Shown here: piece after piece, positions 33,085 to 45,500 of the stretch | Layout: each line of letters opens with the position of its first letter | Numbering within the stretch: position 1 is the stretch's first letter | Source: Hypsibius dujardini | Taxonomy: Eukaryota > Tardigrada > Eutardigrada > Parachela > Hypsibiidae | Reading direction: 5' to 3' | Length of the DNA: 64,000 nucleotides | Assembly: GCA_001579985.1 (NCBI GenBank) | Contig: LRSR01004961.1 | Coordinates: forward strand, 41,424 to 105,423 | Position numbers and translations under genes: made by a program | The notes under the pieces: model-generated | What the model saw: the letters and a program-made list of their open reading frames with translations, nothing else | Told to the model about the DNA's origin: nothing | The model's database searches: none

Positions 33085-35057
33085 TACGCTGTCATTCATT
33101 CTCTCCGTCGTCGGGGATTTGATGCTGATCTAGGTTGGTCCGAGGTGTTAAATACTACATTCACATCGGGTAATACCAAACCAATTGAGACTTGTCCCTG
33201 GGATTCCCAGGAGGGCAAGGCGAGAGGCATCTTCAGAAGTAGTAGTAGTAAGTGAAGCGTGTCACTCCTCCGAGGCAAACAGTGCACTTGATCTTTTCAA
33301 TTCGTTAGAGGATCTCCGGATCATGCGCCATAAAGTCCAAAACAACGCCTTTCCTTGGACCAACCAGCACTCCAAGGAGCCGCGACCCGGGTTAGGAATA
33401 ACAACAAATGAGATGTATTGAGGAAAAAGAGTGGGAGATAAATCCGCGAGCAAAAGTGGGAAGGAAGGGAAGGGGCGCGTAAAGCCGGATCATCGGCGCC
33501 CCCAACCAAAGACCGTTGGGAATTGTTTTACGTCACCTTGTAGAGAGAGAGGGAGAGAGAGCGGATAGAAGCAGCCGCAACACTTCCCACCAATACGGCC
33601 ACCCTCCAATAGACACATAGATATATCGCATAAAAGTGGTACATACATACTGTACATGTATGAATGTCTGTATCATCCATTGATTGTACCGGGACGCGGA
33701 GGTCCTTCACTCTCCACAGCAAGCAGCGAAGTGAGATGAGGAAGAAGCAGATGTAATTCGTTTCTCTTTTCCAGCATAGCATGCTTTAATCAGTGAAACA
33801 CGAAGCGCAGCAAACCCTCTTTTGAGTGGAGAGTGCGTTGCGCCCCCACAGCCACACTTTCTCCCTCCCCTCAACCAAGAACCGTGTGTTTTTTCTCTCC
33901 TTCTGCTATTTACATGCATGGCCGCTTCAATAATCACATGTTCCTTCCTTCGTTTCCTTTCATGATGGCGGGTACGCGGGCTAGCTTTATTTGGATTCTT
34001 CACTAACAATGTCGCCTCTCAGAGTCGGAACGGCCGCGGAATCGTAATTTAAGCCCAACATCAGGCAAACATTTCCGCAACAAAAAAGAGTATACCGAAA
34101 GTTGTGTCTACCGCGGTTCGGTCTAATTGTGCTGTACATATTAACCGCGCATATATTATTGATCATTCTTTTATATCCGACCACGTTAACAGTCTGACAC
34201 GGCAAATATTGTCACCACACATTTTTGTGTATCTATAAATTCGAGTGTAACATTTTGTTTGCGGGAAAGTAAATACTTCAAACCAACTTTAAAAAGGTCA
34301 CTCCAATTTATTTCGTTCCGGGCAGGCAGACAAAAGTTGTTTTATCTTGTGAACGATTTTTTGTGCGTAATACATTGTAGATGGGATAAATATAAATGTG
34401 ATTCATGAGCGCCGCCGAGGGAAAGTGACACGGCAGAAGAAGAAGGGAGCGGGAGAGGGGATTATTCGATTAAGTATTTGTAAAAGCAAATGAGGCGAAC
34501 ATGACAAAGTGTGTCACTCTCACCGCGACTTGTAAGGAAGACAGGAACCAGACACAGGCAGTTTATCTAAAGCGGAGCTAACTGCCGTGAATTATTACCG
34601 AAGCACCGGGGAAAAAAACCAAAACGGAGGGAGAATTTTTTCTCTCAGCAGGGTTCATGAGTATATATCTATCTTCCCGAAGAAGAAATAAGTCTTTCCG
34701 CATCTTGCCTTCGTGAGACTGTAATGGGATTTTTCAGCGGGTAATGGATACCGACTTCTGGTCCGTTTCTCATACCACCAACGAATGTTGTCATTTTTAT
34801 TGATACATATCTTCATTCCGGACAATGTAAGTCAACCGGGATAGAGAATCTCAAAAAGTTAAATGTGCATAAAAACGAACCAAAAAAAATTGTAGAAAAG
34901 ACTTTCATTTCTCTCACAGCTGTCATTCAATCGTGTTAAGGCCATCTACGATTTCAATTAATCAAGCAAATCTCTTTCCAGCAATCTCGTGCGTAAAGGG
35001 TTTAATACTGAGATTCGCTTTAACCAAACTAACTATCTTTCGCAAAACAACAAATCA

Positions 35058-37802
35058 CTATCCTTCCATTCCCGACGTCGAGGCTGCTTCTTCGCAAGTT
35101 GCTGTCATCCTGGTGCCGTTACCGTTATTGCTTGAACTACTACGACTCGTTCCCAGCAGCAATTCCACTCCTTTACAGTCGGCGTGGACCGTCATGACAT
35201 GTCGCCGAACGTGGTCCTTGCGGGTGAACTTTTTCGGGCAATAGGGACAGAGGTTCGGCTTGACGCCCAGATGAGTCTGCAAATGCCGTCGGAGGTCCTT
35301 GGAGGCGGAGAAGACTTTCCCACAGACGTCACACGGATGGGAGGCTTTCTGGCCAACCGGCAGACGTTTCATCGGCTCCGGTTTGTACGGCAGGTAGTCA
35401 TCCTCTACGTGGTCTGTCACTCCGCTCATCAAAAGCTGCTGCTGTGGATGAAGCAATAAGGAGCTTTGTTCTCGTTGGCTCTCGTCGCTGCTACTGCCTA
35501 CACCGTTACGGCAAAAATCCGCCATGCTATCCAACTTGTGACTTCCATCCCGTTCGTGGAGAGTCATGTGTTTTTCGTAGGTCCATTTCTTCGCAAATAC
35601 ACAGCCGCAGAGGTGACACTCCAGGCGAACTTTGGAGCGTTCGTGAACTTTCAGATGGTTATTCAAATGATCCTGCAAGCAAATCAACAACTCGTAAAGA
35701 CACTTTTCAGATGCACGTGACGGCCTATCGATCTCAGTCAGTCTTTCTGTCTCTGTCTGTCTGTCTGTCTGTCTTTCTATTTGTCTGTCTGTCTGTCTGA
35801 CCGTCTCCTGGTTCGGTCAATATTACCTTGCGATGGAATTTCTTATGGCAGAGCGGACAGTGGTGTCTCTTTTCCTGGCTGTGAATCAACTCATGCCGCA
35901 AAAGTTTATACTTTGACGTAAAGAACTTCCGGCAGAAGGGGAATGAGCAGACATGCGGACGGCTTCCGGCATGCAGTTTGGCATGTTCTTGCATGCTTTC
36001 CAGCGTGGTAAACTGCTTGCCGCAGTCGGAGCACGAACCCATCGTGCCGTCGTGCTCGCTGTCGACGGATGAGCTCTGTGGAGACCTCGCATATTCGCTG
36101 ATTAAACCCTGCAAAACAACCCTAAAATAATCGCTAAAAAGATTTCATCGAAAACGTGGGAAGAGTCTTACCTCTTCATCTTCATCGACGTCCTCGGGAT
36201 AGTTAGCCCGAAAATTTCGATCGCCCTCATCATCATCGTCACCCACAGAGTCTTCCCGTGATCGATGCCATTTGTTGTGGCCGTTCGCGCCAGAAGTCCA
36301 GACATCATCCGAATCTCTACCGAGGAGGAGTGGAAGAACGGAAGTAGACTCAATTTCTCGTTTGAGCGAGTGTGTGGGAAGACGGGCCGACTGAGCAAAG
36401 TCCTCCGCAAAGGAAGGCGGTAAGGGCAAGAGAGGTAAAAGTGAAGATGGAGAAGGATCCGGATTAACCGGTGAGGCATTATGGGTATGAGCATTCTTGG
36501 CAGGCGAGGAGGGTAAGGCTTGAGGAATCCTCTGTGGTCGGCGGGCTTTTCGTCGACCCAAGCTCCTGTCGTCGGTTGAATAACTGGCACTGGCTTCTAC
36601 GCTCAGTCTGCTTGAAGAGCGCGCTACTTCGGCGTGGCCGTTGGAGCTCCAAAGACTATAGAGTCCCATCGATCTGACCACCGACATAATAGCTAAAAAA
36701 CAGACGTAGTTGAATAAAAAAAATTAAAAAATACATACAATGCAAATTTGGAAGTTCGTTAGAGCGAGAGTGAGATTTGTATAAATTTACTCAACTGAAA
36801 CTAAAATTAGAAAAAAAAAACATTAAATTGCGTGCTTTTCAATAAATTGTTATATTTTATCTATGCTCATGATATGCTTAGAGCTAGAACTTACAAGCAA
36901 AAAGACAAAGAGGTCGAACTGGTGCCTTACCTTGACTGTCTTCAGGCCGGACACCCAGTAAGCGGGAATATTCATCAGAGTACCAGACACGCAATTCCTG
37001 TTGAACCGGTACCATCTGTAACAGACAAAAGATGTCAGTTTGATCACAAGCTAAACAGAAAAGAAACTTCATGCCACCCAACGTACTCGAGAAGTGCAAA
37101 AATATATTTCGTCCTTGTATAAAAAGACAATGACGTTGATCTGGGCGTGGTGATGAGCCGGACGGACATAAATGAGCCAGTTGCAGACATAATCGTTCGT
37201 CACATCTAGATAGCCGCACTCTTTCCCTGCCTGAAACCGCTACAACCACCAAACAGGACTCATAACCAGCCTTTCTTCCAGATCACGGGTTCAACATGAG
37301 CACGTACCTTGAGCAAAAGCCGATTGGGACCGACTTGTGGAGGTAAGCTGACCGTGTCTGCTTGAAACGGCCCAAAGCACGTCCGAGCAGGGATGTTGCA
37401 GGTCGCAAAGGCCCCAACGGCTGAAGAAAATAACTTAGTGAAATGGTTCCGGGAGGAGGCGAAACTTCTTGTCTACGCCAACAATCTAACATTGACGTTG
37501 ACCACTACTCAGACAGGCACACCAAGGAGGAGAGAGACTACTAGTCAACTAAATACTGAGACAGACAGACAGACAAAGACAGACAAGATCCAGGCAAGCA
37601 GACACAGAGCCTAAACTAAGAATATTATTGGGGGATTTACCGGTTCCGACTGCATCATCATCGGCCTGAGTGATGGGGAGAATTTCAATAACTTTGGGGG
37701 CCGTCTTCACCGCCCTGGGAGAGACAGGCCGATCCGGCAGATGTTGAAGGGGCCCGTGAAGTGTGCAGTCGCCCGGCACGGCTTTTTTGCAATCTTCGCA
37801 CC
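35058..37802 (-). CDS. PR-domain zinc-finger protein (PRDM4/10/15-type), 5'-incomplete
   Basis: Seven minus-strand exons (37802-37641, 37420-37308, 37239-37087, 37015-36931, 36692-36172, 36108-35827, 35672-35058) join in phase to about 640 residues. The first gives a zinc knuckle CEDCKKAVPGDCTLHG (C-x2-C-x7-C-x2-H), seen before the PR domain in several PRDM proteins. The PR/SET domain follows: VGAFATCNIPARTCFGPFQ, YVCNWLIYVRPAHHHAQINV, DEIYFCTSR and ELRVWYSDEYSRLLG. Then come a Ser/Pro-rich and acidic linker and six C2H2 fingers: CSDCGKQF, CSFPFCRKFF, CPLCHKKF (split by the last intron), CHLCGCVF, CDVCGKVF and CPYCPKKF. The C-terminus is Ser/Asn-rich. Expected role: nuclear DNA-binding regulator, perhaps with methyltransferase activity, though many PR domains are inactive. 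The true start lies upstream of 37,802. The intron at 35,673-35,826 contains a (CTGT)n tract. Confidence 0.9.
35745..35805. repeat. (CTGT)n microsatellite in a PRDM intron
   Basis: Runs of CTGT/TCTG with a few interruptions in the last intron of the PRDM gene. A similar tract at 40,265-40,328 lies in an intron of the GPCR gene. Confidence 0.9.
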
Positions 37803-39869
37803 CTGCAATAATCACAAAACTTGAATAAGTGAGTGAGTGAGTCTTTTTAGACAGGGCTATTATGAAAGGAGACCGGAGGCGCTTAAAGTACAGAGTTTCG
37901 GTGAAGAAAAAAACTAGGGCAGCGCCTTCTAAACTTCTTCTTTGGCAGCCCTACGTCGTCGTCGTCAGACGCCTTGGCTTAGTTAGTTGGCCGGACGTTG
38001 AGCGGTATGGCAGCCGGCGGTGGGGCGACCACCACCAACCAAGACGAACAGCCAGATTGAAAGGAAATTAGAACGGCATTCTGGTAGTGTGCCTCTCGCT
38101 CTCAGATATGTCAGTGAGCGAAAATGACTCTAAACTAAACTAATATGTTGCCATCGCAATGGAAGGGCCCTCTCTGAGTCTCTCTCTTCTTCGCAGTTTG
38201 AGTGAGGGTAGGGAGGTCGGAGTGTCGGTTGGTTTGGTGCAGTGCCAAAAATAGGTGAATACGCTTGCGTTGGCGTGCGTCAAAGCAGCGACCGAGTGTG
38301 TAGTAGTCGCGTTTATTCTCTCGCGGCGTACCCAAAAGCGCAAGAGGGCAACGCAGAACCAAACCAAAGAAAAAAGGGTACCAGCCTTGACTTACATAAC
38401 AAATCCTGGTCCATCTCTTTCTTCATCCACCATCCATACCCTTCCTCCTCTCCTCTCCTTTCCACCTTCCACTCCCGCCACGCCCCGAGGACGATCCAGA
38501 TTCACGGCAACAATCACCGCCTCACAGTAGAAGAGAGCAAATTTTCAACTCATCCATTGTTCGCAACAGGAACAAAAGTCACATCACTCCCCTGCAAGAT
38601 AAAAACAACGTTAGAGAAGAAGGAGATTTTCACCGGGACGATTCCCATCCGCACAGCCACAAATCAATCAATCAATGAAACGATTCAACGAATAACTTGC
38701 GACAAATAAAAGCCATTTTTCCCCACCCTTCTTTCCTTCATCTTTACAGCAAAATCACAAGAACAATCGAAAATGAATTAAAATTTAAATGCCCCAATAG
38801 TAATATCGATTGGACGTCCATATCTATGTGCCGAAGAAGGAATCGTCCAATTTTGCGGTGTGGATGAAGAATGTCTGCAGCAGATCCGTCATCTGCGGCT
38901 GATACCAAACAAACAAACAAAAACACCGGTCTATACCTTTTGTCTTGGCGGCGTGTCAGACAGAGGAAAAATAAACAGCACTGGAAAAAAGAAGGTTCAA
39001 TTTCTAGGTAAGTCTACTACTCTTGCCGTACCTTAGAGTAGTGAGTACGTTTACCCCTCCAACCGACTGCACCTCATCTCATATCGCATCGCTCCGAGAC
39101 AAATAGTAAATTTGATGCCAATAATAATTGTCAAAGACGCCCGAGTTACGGACTGTAAATATGCAGTCGAGTCGGACCGAACAAGTCGCAAGTAGTAGTA
39201 ATAATAATAAATGTCGAGGCCGCCGAAGAAAAAGAAGAAAATAATAAAACCCTCTTTCGAAGGATTCCCTCCGAGGCTCGCGATATACTCAGCTCTTCAC
39301 TCACTCACTTGCCGTGCTAATAATAAACACATCCCGATACACTCCAACGCTCAACTCCAATTCTGCTTCCGAAGAGATATTATTTTATTGGCCCAACTAA
39401 CTTCTTAAAAACATTTTTTTTTACCGCGTCTCATTCTCATGGTTACCTTTTACGAGGCACACAAAAAACCAATTTATTGCGGGCAGGTCTCATGTACCTT
39501 GTACCACATAATCAACACGCAGGCGCAGTGCAGTTGTACGTGGTTGTACTCTATGTGTACGAGTGACGTCATCGCCATCACAGCTGTGAGGGGCGGTGTA
39601 CAAGGATCGAGTGGTCACTGCGTTGCGCCAATCACACATCAATACTGCGCTCTGGAAGCCCGGCATGGTTTTTCTTCATTCTTGTCTGGTCTTAGTTGCT
39701 CAGCGTCCTGTTTATCGACAATGCGGATACTGGTCCATCTTCATATTATTACCGCGAACTCTTGCTTCTTTTCACTCTCGAGATCAAATGTTCTCCTCAA
39801 TCACACCCAGCAAAACCACCCAAAATTCCCGATTAAAAAGGAACCATTTGCAAGAGCATAGGTTTTCAC
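37803..39869. other. Region upstream of the PRDM gene and downstream of the GPCR
   Basis: Must contain the PRDM start exon, which I could not find. A minus-strand segment at 38,819-38,896 reads PQMTDLLQTFFIHTAKLDDS and stops after an acceptor-like ATCAG; it could be the last exon of an unseen gene but is too short to support. No other coding pattern. Confidence 0.35.
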
Positions 39870-42343
39870 TCAAGTCATCGGTGGCGACGAGTCCAACCGG
39901 AAAAGTTTCTTGAAAGCATTTCTAAAATCGGGTGAGAAGATGGTGTAAATCAGCGGGTTGAGGGTGCTGTTGGCGTAACCGAGCCACAGAAAGAACGATT
40001 CCGCCGTATGCGGCAGCTGCAATTAAAATACTCTTACTTAGGCAGAAAATGTTATGGGGATCTTTCCTCTCTACCGTAGCAGTTTTAGTTAAAATCTACC
40101 TGACACGATTCCCCGCATACGGGACGAACAACGGCGTAGAGGAAGAAAGGCAACCAGCATACCACAAAGGAGAGCGTAATTATGGCCTACAAACCAATTA
40201 AACAAATATATTATTACACTATAAGACATTTAGTTTGAAATACCTGTTAGCCTGATTGCCTGCTTCCTTGTCTGTCTGTCTGTTTTCCTACCTGCTTGTT
40301 TGTCTGTCTGTCTGTCTGTCTGTCTCTGTCAAGTATAAATAAAGAAAGCCTTACCAGCGTTGTTGCGGCCTTTTTCTCGCGCCGTAAAAGGGTCTGATGC
40401 CGGGCTGACAAGGAGGTAGAAGGTTTCTTGACCACCCTTAACTTGGCCTTTTCTGGTTGGTCGCTGTAGGACGGACAGACCGACAACGTATCGTCCGTCA
40501 GGTGGAGCGAGCTCGCAATAGTAGCCTCGTTCTCCTCCGCGCCCAACTCGCTCAATCGAATGGTCTGCGTACTTCCCCCACGACTACACTTCCGCTGGGG
40601 TGTAGACATTTTATTGTTATTCTGTGACCTGACAGAGGCGTTGAGGGACCTCCGAAAGGGGCGTGGTGTGCGAAATCGTGAGGTCCATTTGCCATCCTGG
40701 AAGAGGGAGGCCAGTTGGAGTCCGTTGGTCGTGGTGCTGGTCGGAGTAGAGGGCGGGGTGGACGCATTGGACGGGGAGTGATTATTGTTATTGTTGGCTG
40801 CGGCGGCACTTGCCGCATCCTTCTCCACCTTGGCAATCTGGTGGAGGGTCGAATGCTGCAATATCAAAATGGAAGGTAATCACTAAACATCACCACGCTA
40901 TCCGAGTTCCATTCTGTGCTCCTCTTGAGACAACAAATACAGAGATGAATACAAAAAGAAACAATTAAAAGCCGAGGAAAACTGAATTAAGAAAAGAATT
41001 TTGTAGAAGGGAGTTAGGAAAGAACAAACTAAATTTCTAAAAGTAATAAAAATAAATATACGAAAACAGAGCCCAAATTTATAAAAACATACATGCCGTA
41101 CCTACCAGAGTGTCTTCCATCCGTTTGCGCATACGGCTCCTCGTCTGTTGATATATCAGACCGTACAATATAAGAATTCCCACCTAGAAAGTCATAATTC
41201 ACATTAGTTAAGACATTTTACTGCTATCTGTAGATTTGATTTGCTTACCAAGGGGCCAAAAAAAGCGACGGAAGTGCCAAAGATTTGAAAGGAGACCTCC
41301 TGAGAAACGAGACACTCGCCTCGTTCGATTCGTTCATCATACAAGTTATCCCTCCATCCCATGGCCGGTCCGACAGCCAAGACCAGCGAGAGAATCCACA
41401 CCGTCGCGATCACCACATACATCAGCTTGAATTGCGACAAAACGAGGCAACATGTTAAATAACGCCAATCAATGATTGTGTTGGTAAGTAGTTAAAAATA
41501 CTAAATATGCTGAAAATAGAGGGTTTACATAGAACAATTTACCTTGACATTGCGACCCTGGATGTATCGCATATTGGTAATTGAGAAGTAACGATCGAAG
41601 GCGATAGCCACCAGATGAAGGATGGATGCCGTACACAGGCACACATCCAGGACGGTCCAAATATCGCACGGAATCGCTCCGAGGATCCACAATCCGAGAA
41701 AGTCCGTGATGGCGGCAAAGGGCATCACCTGCTCAAGAGAGAAGGCATGCCAATGAGAGAAATGTCTGTGTTGCATGAAGATTGGGCTACTTATTACAGC
41801 TAGTCCAACGAGGAGATCCGCCAGGGCCAGCGACACAATGAGGGCATTCTGTGGCGCTTGCAACGCCTTGGACTGATGGACGGCCGCGATGACACAAATA
41901 TTACCGACCACCGTCAAGATCACCATCACACCGCAGAACATGAGGGTGATGAAGGACCAGAAGCCCGGCTCATAATGCATATAGGCAGGGCGACCTTCCG
42001 AAGATGATGAGCCGTTCCGTTGTGACGGGGACAGGAGATCGTCGGGCCTCGGCTGAGTCGCACTGATAACCCGCTCCCGATAGGAGATATCTTCCTCCGA
42101 GGCGAGGTCAAAGAAGGGATTCGGGGAGGAAAAGTCCATTGAAGAAGTTTGTGCTGAAGTGATGAGGAAGGCCAAGAGGAGGCCCACTTGAAGGAGAACC
42201 ACGGAGGCATGACGGCGGCCTCGCCGTGGGGGTGAACCGCCTTCTCCTCGACCGCATGGCCGACAAGAGTTGCTGCTGCTACTTAAATCATGTTGGCGTG
42301 TTGAGGACTGGACCTCCATCGCATCGTCATGGATATTTTTCAT
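39870..42343 (-). CDS. Biogenic-amine-type class A GPCR
   Basis: Seven minus-strand exons (42343-41798, 41728-41543, 41425-41249, 41183-41106, 40855-40355, 40186-40100, 40016-39870) join in phase to 573 residues. The N-terminus has a possible signal peptide ([18 protein letters not shown]) and N-glycosylation sites. TM1-TM2 carry GNICVIAAV and [13 protein letters not shown], and TM3 has [20 protein letters not shown] with the amine-binding Asp and a DRY motif. TM6 has FVVCWLPFF, and TM7 has [19 protein letters not shown] (NPxxY). The third loop is long (about 190 residues, Asn/Ser/Thr-rich). These features define the serotonin, dopamine, octopamine and tyramine receptor group; the ligand cannot be chosen. 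TM5 has few serines ([10 protein letters not shown]), which is atypical for catecholamine binding. The Cys in GECLVSQ pairs with TM3. A (CTGT)n tract lies in the intron before TM6. Confidence 0.92.
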
Positions 42344-42391
42344 GTTACCCGGGCCACATCCCCAGCGTCGTCCCTAGAGAAAACAAACAAA

Positions 42392-42583
42392 ATGTTAGAC
42401 AAACAGACCTTAATCCGCGAGGAAGGGGAACGCCAACTCGGTGATGTGAGTGAGTACTGGGTACTCCTAAACATCTATGCTTTTGGCGGCCTTCTTGTGT
42501 CGTTCTCTTTACTGATCCCTCCTCTATTATTTACTCTCAAACAGTTGCAAAGGGAAGGAATAAGGGATGCTTGGCAAGAGTAG
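42392..42583 (+). CDS. Possible 63-residue single-pass microprotein, head-to-head with the GPCR
   Basis: A plus-strand frame starts 48 bp from the GPCR start codon. It has a charged N-terminus (LDKQTLIREEGERQLGD), one hydrophobic span (LNIYAFGGLLVSFSLLIPPL) and a charged tail ending QREGIRDAWQE. The order charged, hydrophobic, charged is protein-like, but there is no known family and it may be chance. If real, it would share a bidirectional promoter with the receptor. Confidence 0.27.
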   Translation: MLDKQTLIREEGERQLGDVSEYWVLLNIYAFGGLLVSFSLLIPPLLFTLKQLQREGIRDAWQE

Positions 42584-45500
42584 TCCGCGATTTAGGCTCT
42601 TCCGAAAAGGATCCTTTAACTATGTCAAATTAAATTGGGAATGGAGACTTTAATAGTGGGGCCGAGAGTGGAAGAGGCTTTTGTTCCAGGTAAGAAGAAC
42701 ATGACCTCCGATTAACTTGCCCCTTTTCTTATTCCTTCTTATTCCTTTCTTTGTAAGGGGAGAACTTTTGTAAGGATATCCAACTTTGAGGTTCTTTCTT
42801 AATGAGAGTGTAATATGAAATCAAGCTAGTCCCGAGTTGTTCACGCATTTGGTTGCTGCATGTACTATAGTTTCAGGAGAAGGAGCAAAACAGATGTTGC
42901 TGGTACTTTGCTGTAAATACATGCACGCCTATTCTCCTCATTGGAAAGGTCAAGCAAGAGTCAACACCTCTAGCTGTGTAAACAAAAGCGCGTGCCATTA
43001 ATCCGGAAAATGAAAAAACCTCCTCAGCAGCAGCATAACATACGTCATTAAAACATAATGTCATATGTTTATAAGCCAAAAGTTCCGGCTAATCCTCCTA
43101 AGTACACCTTGCTACTTGCCGGAAGTGTTTACGCAGAAAAGGAACGAAGAGCTGTAACACGCTAAACTTTATAATTTAAGGCTGATTGTGTAATAAGCTT
43201 GCACGTGGAGGAATTCTATGTTAGATTACTTTTCCTTTTCATGGAATTTGTTTTGCTTTATCTTCCTGTAAAAATCGATATAGGCAAGTTTGATTTTCCG
43301 ATGGCGCTATGATCGAAGAGCTTAGTGCGCAGCATGTAACCAATTAGGCGGGATCACGTTCAAAAGTATAGGTTCTGGCTAATAAAAAACATGTCCGTCC
43401 ATTCATGCCTCAGCCTGAGGGGAGGGGAAGGAAGGAGGGTGTATCGATGTCCGCCCAATCAATAGGATAATGGTGGAAGAACAACCAAAATTAAAGCGTG
43501 ATCATGCGCGACAAGCCATAGAGGAGTGGGAAAAAGAAGGTGTTTACATCAGGCTAATAGGAAGGCGCTGCGTGATGTTATCCCAGATCGCAGGAATGAG
43601 CCGGCCGGCAAACACCCAAGACCCCCAAAGCCGGGGCCGCCACTTTTGCCTTTGTCTCGATCGCCTCCTCCCTTTACTGCCAACAAATATTTCCTCCCCA
43701 CCACCTCTTCCAACAAATCGATCCGGCGGTAACTCGGGCTTTATTGCTCGACACACACTGTACACATTCACCTAAATCTCGATGGCATCGAAATTAAACT
43801 TTATCATCGACACCAAGAAGGGAGCTCGCGATTGTGAGAAGAGTCCTTCACACGCCATGCCACAGACAAGAGGGAGCGAGCCGTGCTTCACCTCTCGCTG
43901 TCGTCTTGCGTGTTCACGATCAATAGGATCGGTGACGAAGTAGCCTTTACACCGCAGCTGAATATCAAAAGATAATCACTAAAACAATTTTGCAAAGAGC
44001 CATGCAGCCAGCCAGAGCGAGCCGGGGTATCAATTGCGTGTGGTGGCTGCAGCCAGTGGAAGATATGATTTTCAAGGAACATGCATGGTCATTTGAATAA
44101 TGAATGACTCAACTATAATCGGTAATGGTAGTGTCCTATAGAGAGAAAGTAGGTTTTTCAAGCTTCCACCACAGAGAGGCGAGCGTTATATTCAATGAAC
44201 TTGATTTGCTGCACAGTGTGAGATGAGAGAGTGAGGGTGAAGGCACGATCTGTGCGTGTAAATTTTTGAGTAACGACCAAGAAAATCGGATCAATTATTG
44301 AAATAGCACTATGGGGTTGTGTTAACCATAACTCATGATGGAGCGAGCTGACTTAATTCTCGACGCCGGTCGATCCACCCTTCCTTACTCCTTACACACA
44401 CAAGGATGGGATGAAATCCGGGGAAGGAAAGTTGGTGTGGTGCGCCGGTTTAATGAGTCGTACCAGAGTTTGATGCGCCGAACTGACGAAGCATGTCTGC
44501 TGTAATGCGCATACATGTACATATATACAGTTATACACCGGGATACGGGGCAAAGGAGCAGTTGTGAGGTTTCCTTCCGTTCGCTCATCCGTCGCCTGTC
44601 CGACGTCGGACCAGAGATGAACAAGACCAATTTCACGAGCCAATCGGTTTGTTTGATCAGAGCAGAGACCCCCATCCGATTGACTGTCCCATCATCTTTC
44701 CCCTCTCTAACGAGCGTCATCACACAACTTATTCCTAGCATCAAGACCCATGTATAAGGTTTACAAACATCTTATTACAAAATTGCTACTCATCTTCTAT
44801 TGTTTCACTCCCTGTCTTGCTGAAGTGTCAATTCGAGTGGGGGAAAAGTAATAATCAAATTCACTCCGACAATTACTCGCAAACAATACAATTATTAAGA
44901 AGTTAAAATTGGCTTGTGTGTGTGTGACAGGGCATATATGTACACAGCTGTCGGTCATCTAAAGTTTGTTCTTTGCGGCATTGCCACGCCACTTCAACAT
45001 CACCAAAGATCCCCTTCCCCACTGCGAGCACAATTAACTAATCTAGTTAGACTAGGTTAGTATCGATTAACGTCCGTCAACGCCTGATGGATTGCGGTCT
45101 ATACCGTACAGTAGAGTATCTCATATTACGGTATTCGCTTTTTTTACGAATGGTTGGCCCTTAAAAAATCGCCGCAGGGGTGCCATGCCTTCATTGTAGC
45201 TGACCAATTTCAAAGCACTCTAAAATATACGTCACGCATCACAGAGAGCATTAAATCTTTCTCCTTCGTCTACGTCAGCGGGTAAATTATGACTTGAGAT
45301 GACGACAACTTTGGAGTAAAGTGTAAATTTACATCTCTTAGTAAACTTGGGAATACTCTAATAAAAGTGGGAAGCCATTAAACACACTGACAAAGGACGA
45401 AATGTTTCCGCAGGACGATCGCATATTCACAGCTCAGGAATTTTGGATTGGGTGACCTCCATTGAGGAGGCATATGCAGTATGAAAATGTCTAGCTTCTT

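Larger units (their letters stand above)
31065..35057. other. Long gene-poor region upstream of the channel gene
   Basis: Should contain the 5' exon and promoter of the channel gene and the 3' end of the PRDM gene. I could place neither. It has an (AC)n tract at 31,805-31,826, a perfect 12-bp hairpin at 31,988-32,013, and one small plus-strand frame with a signal-like start at 32,890. Nothing else is recognisable on either strand. Confidence 0.45.
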
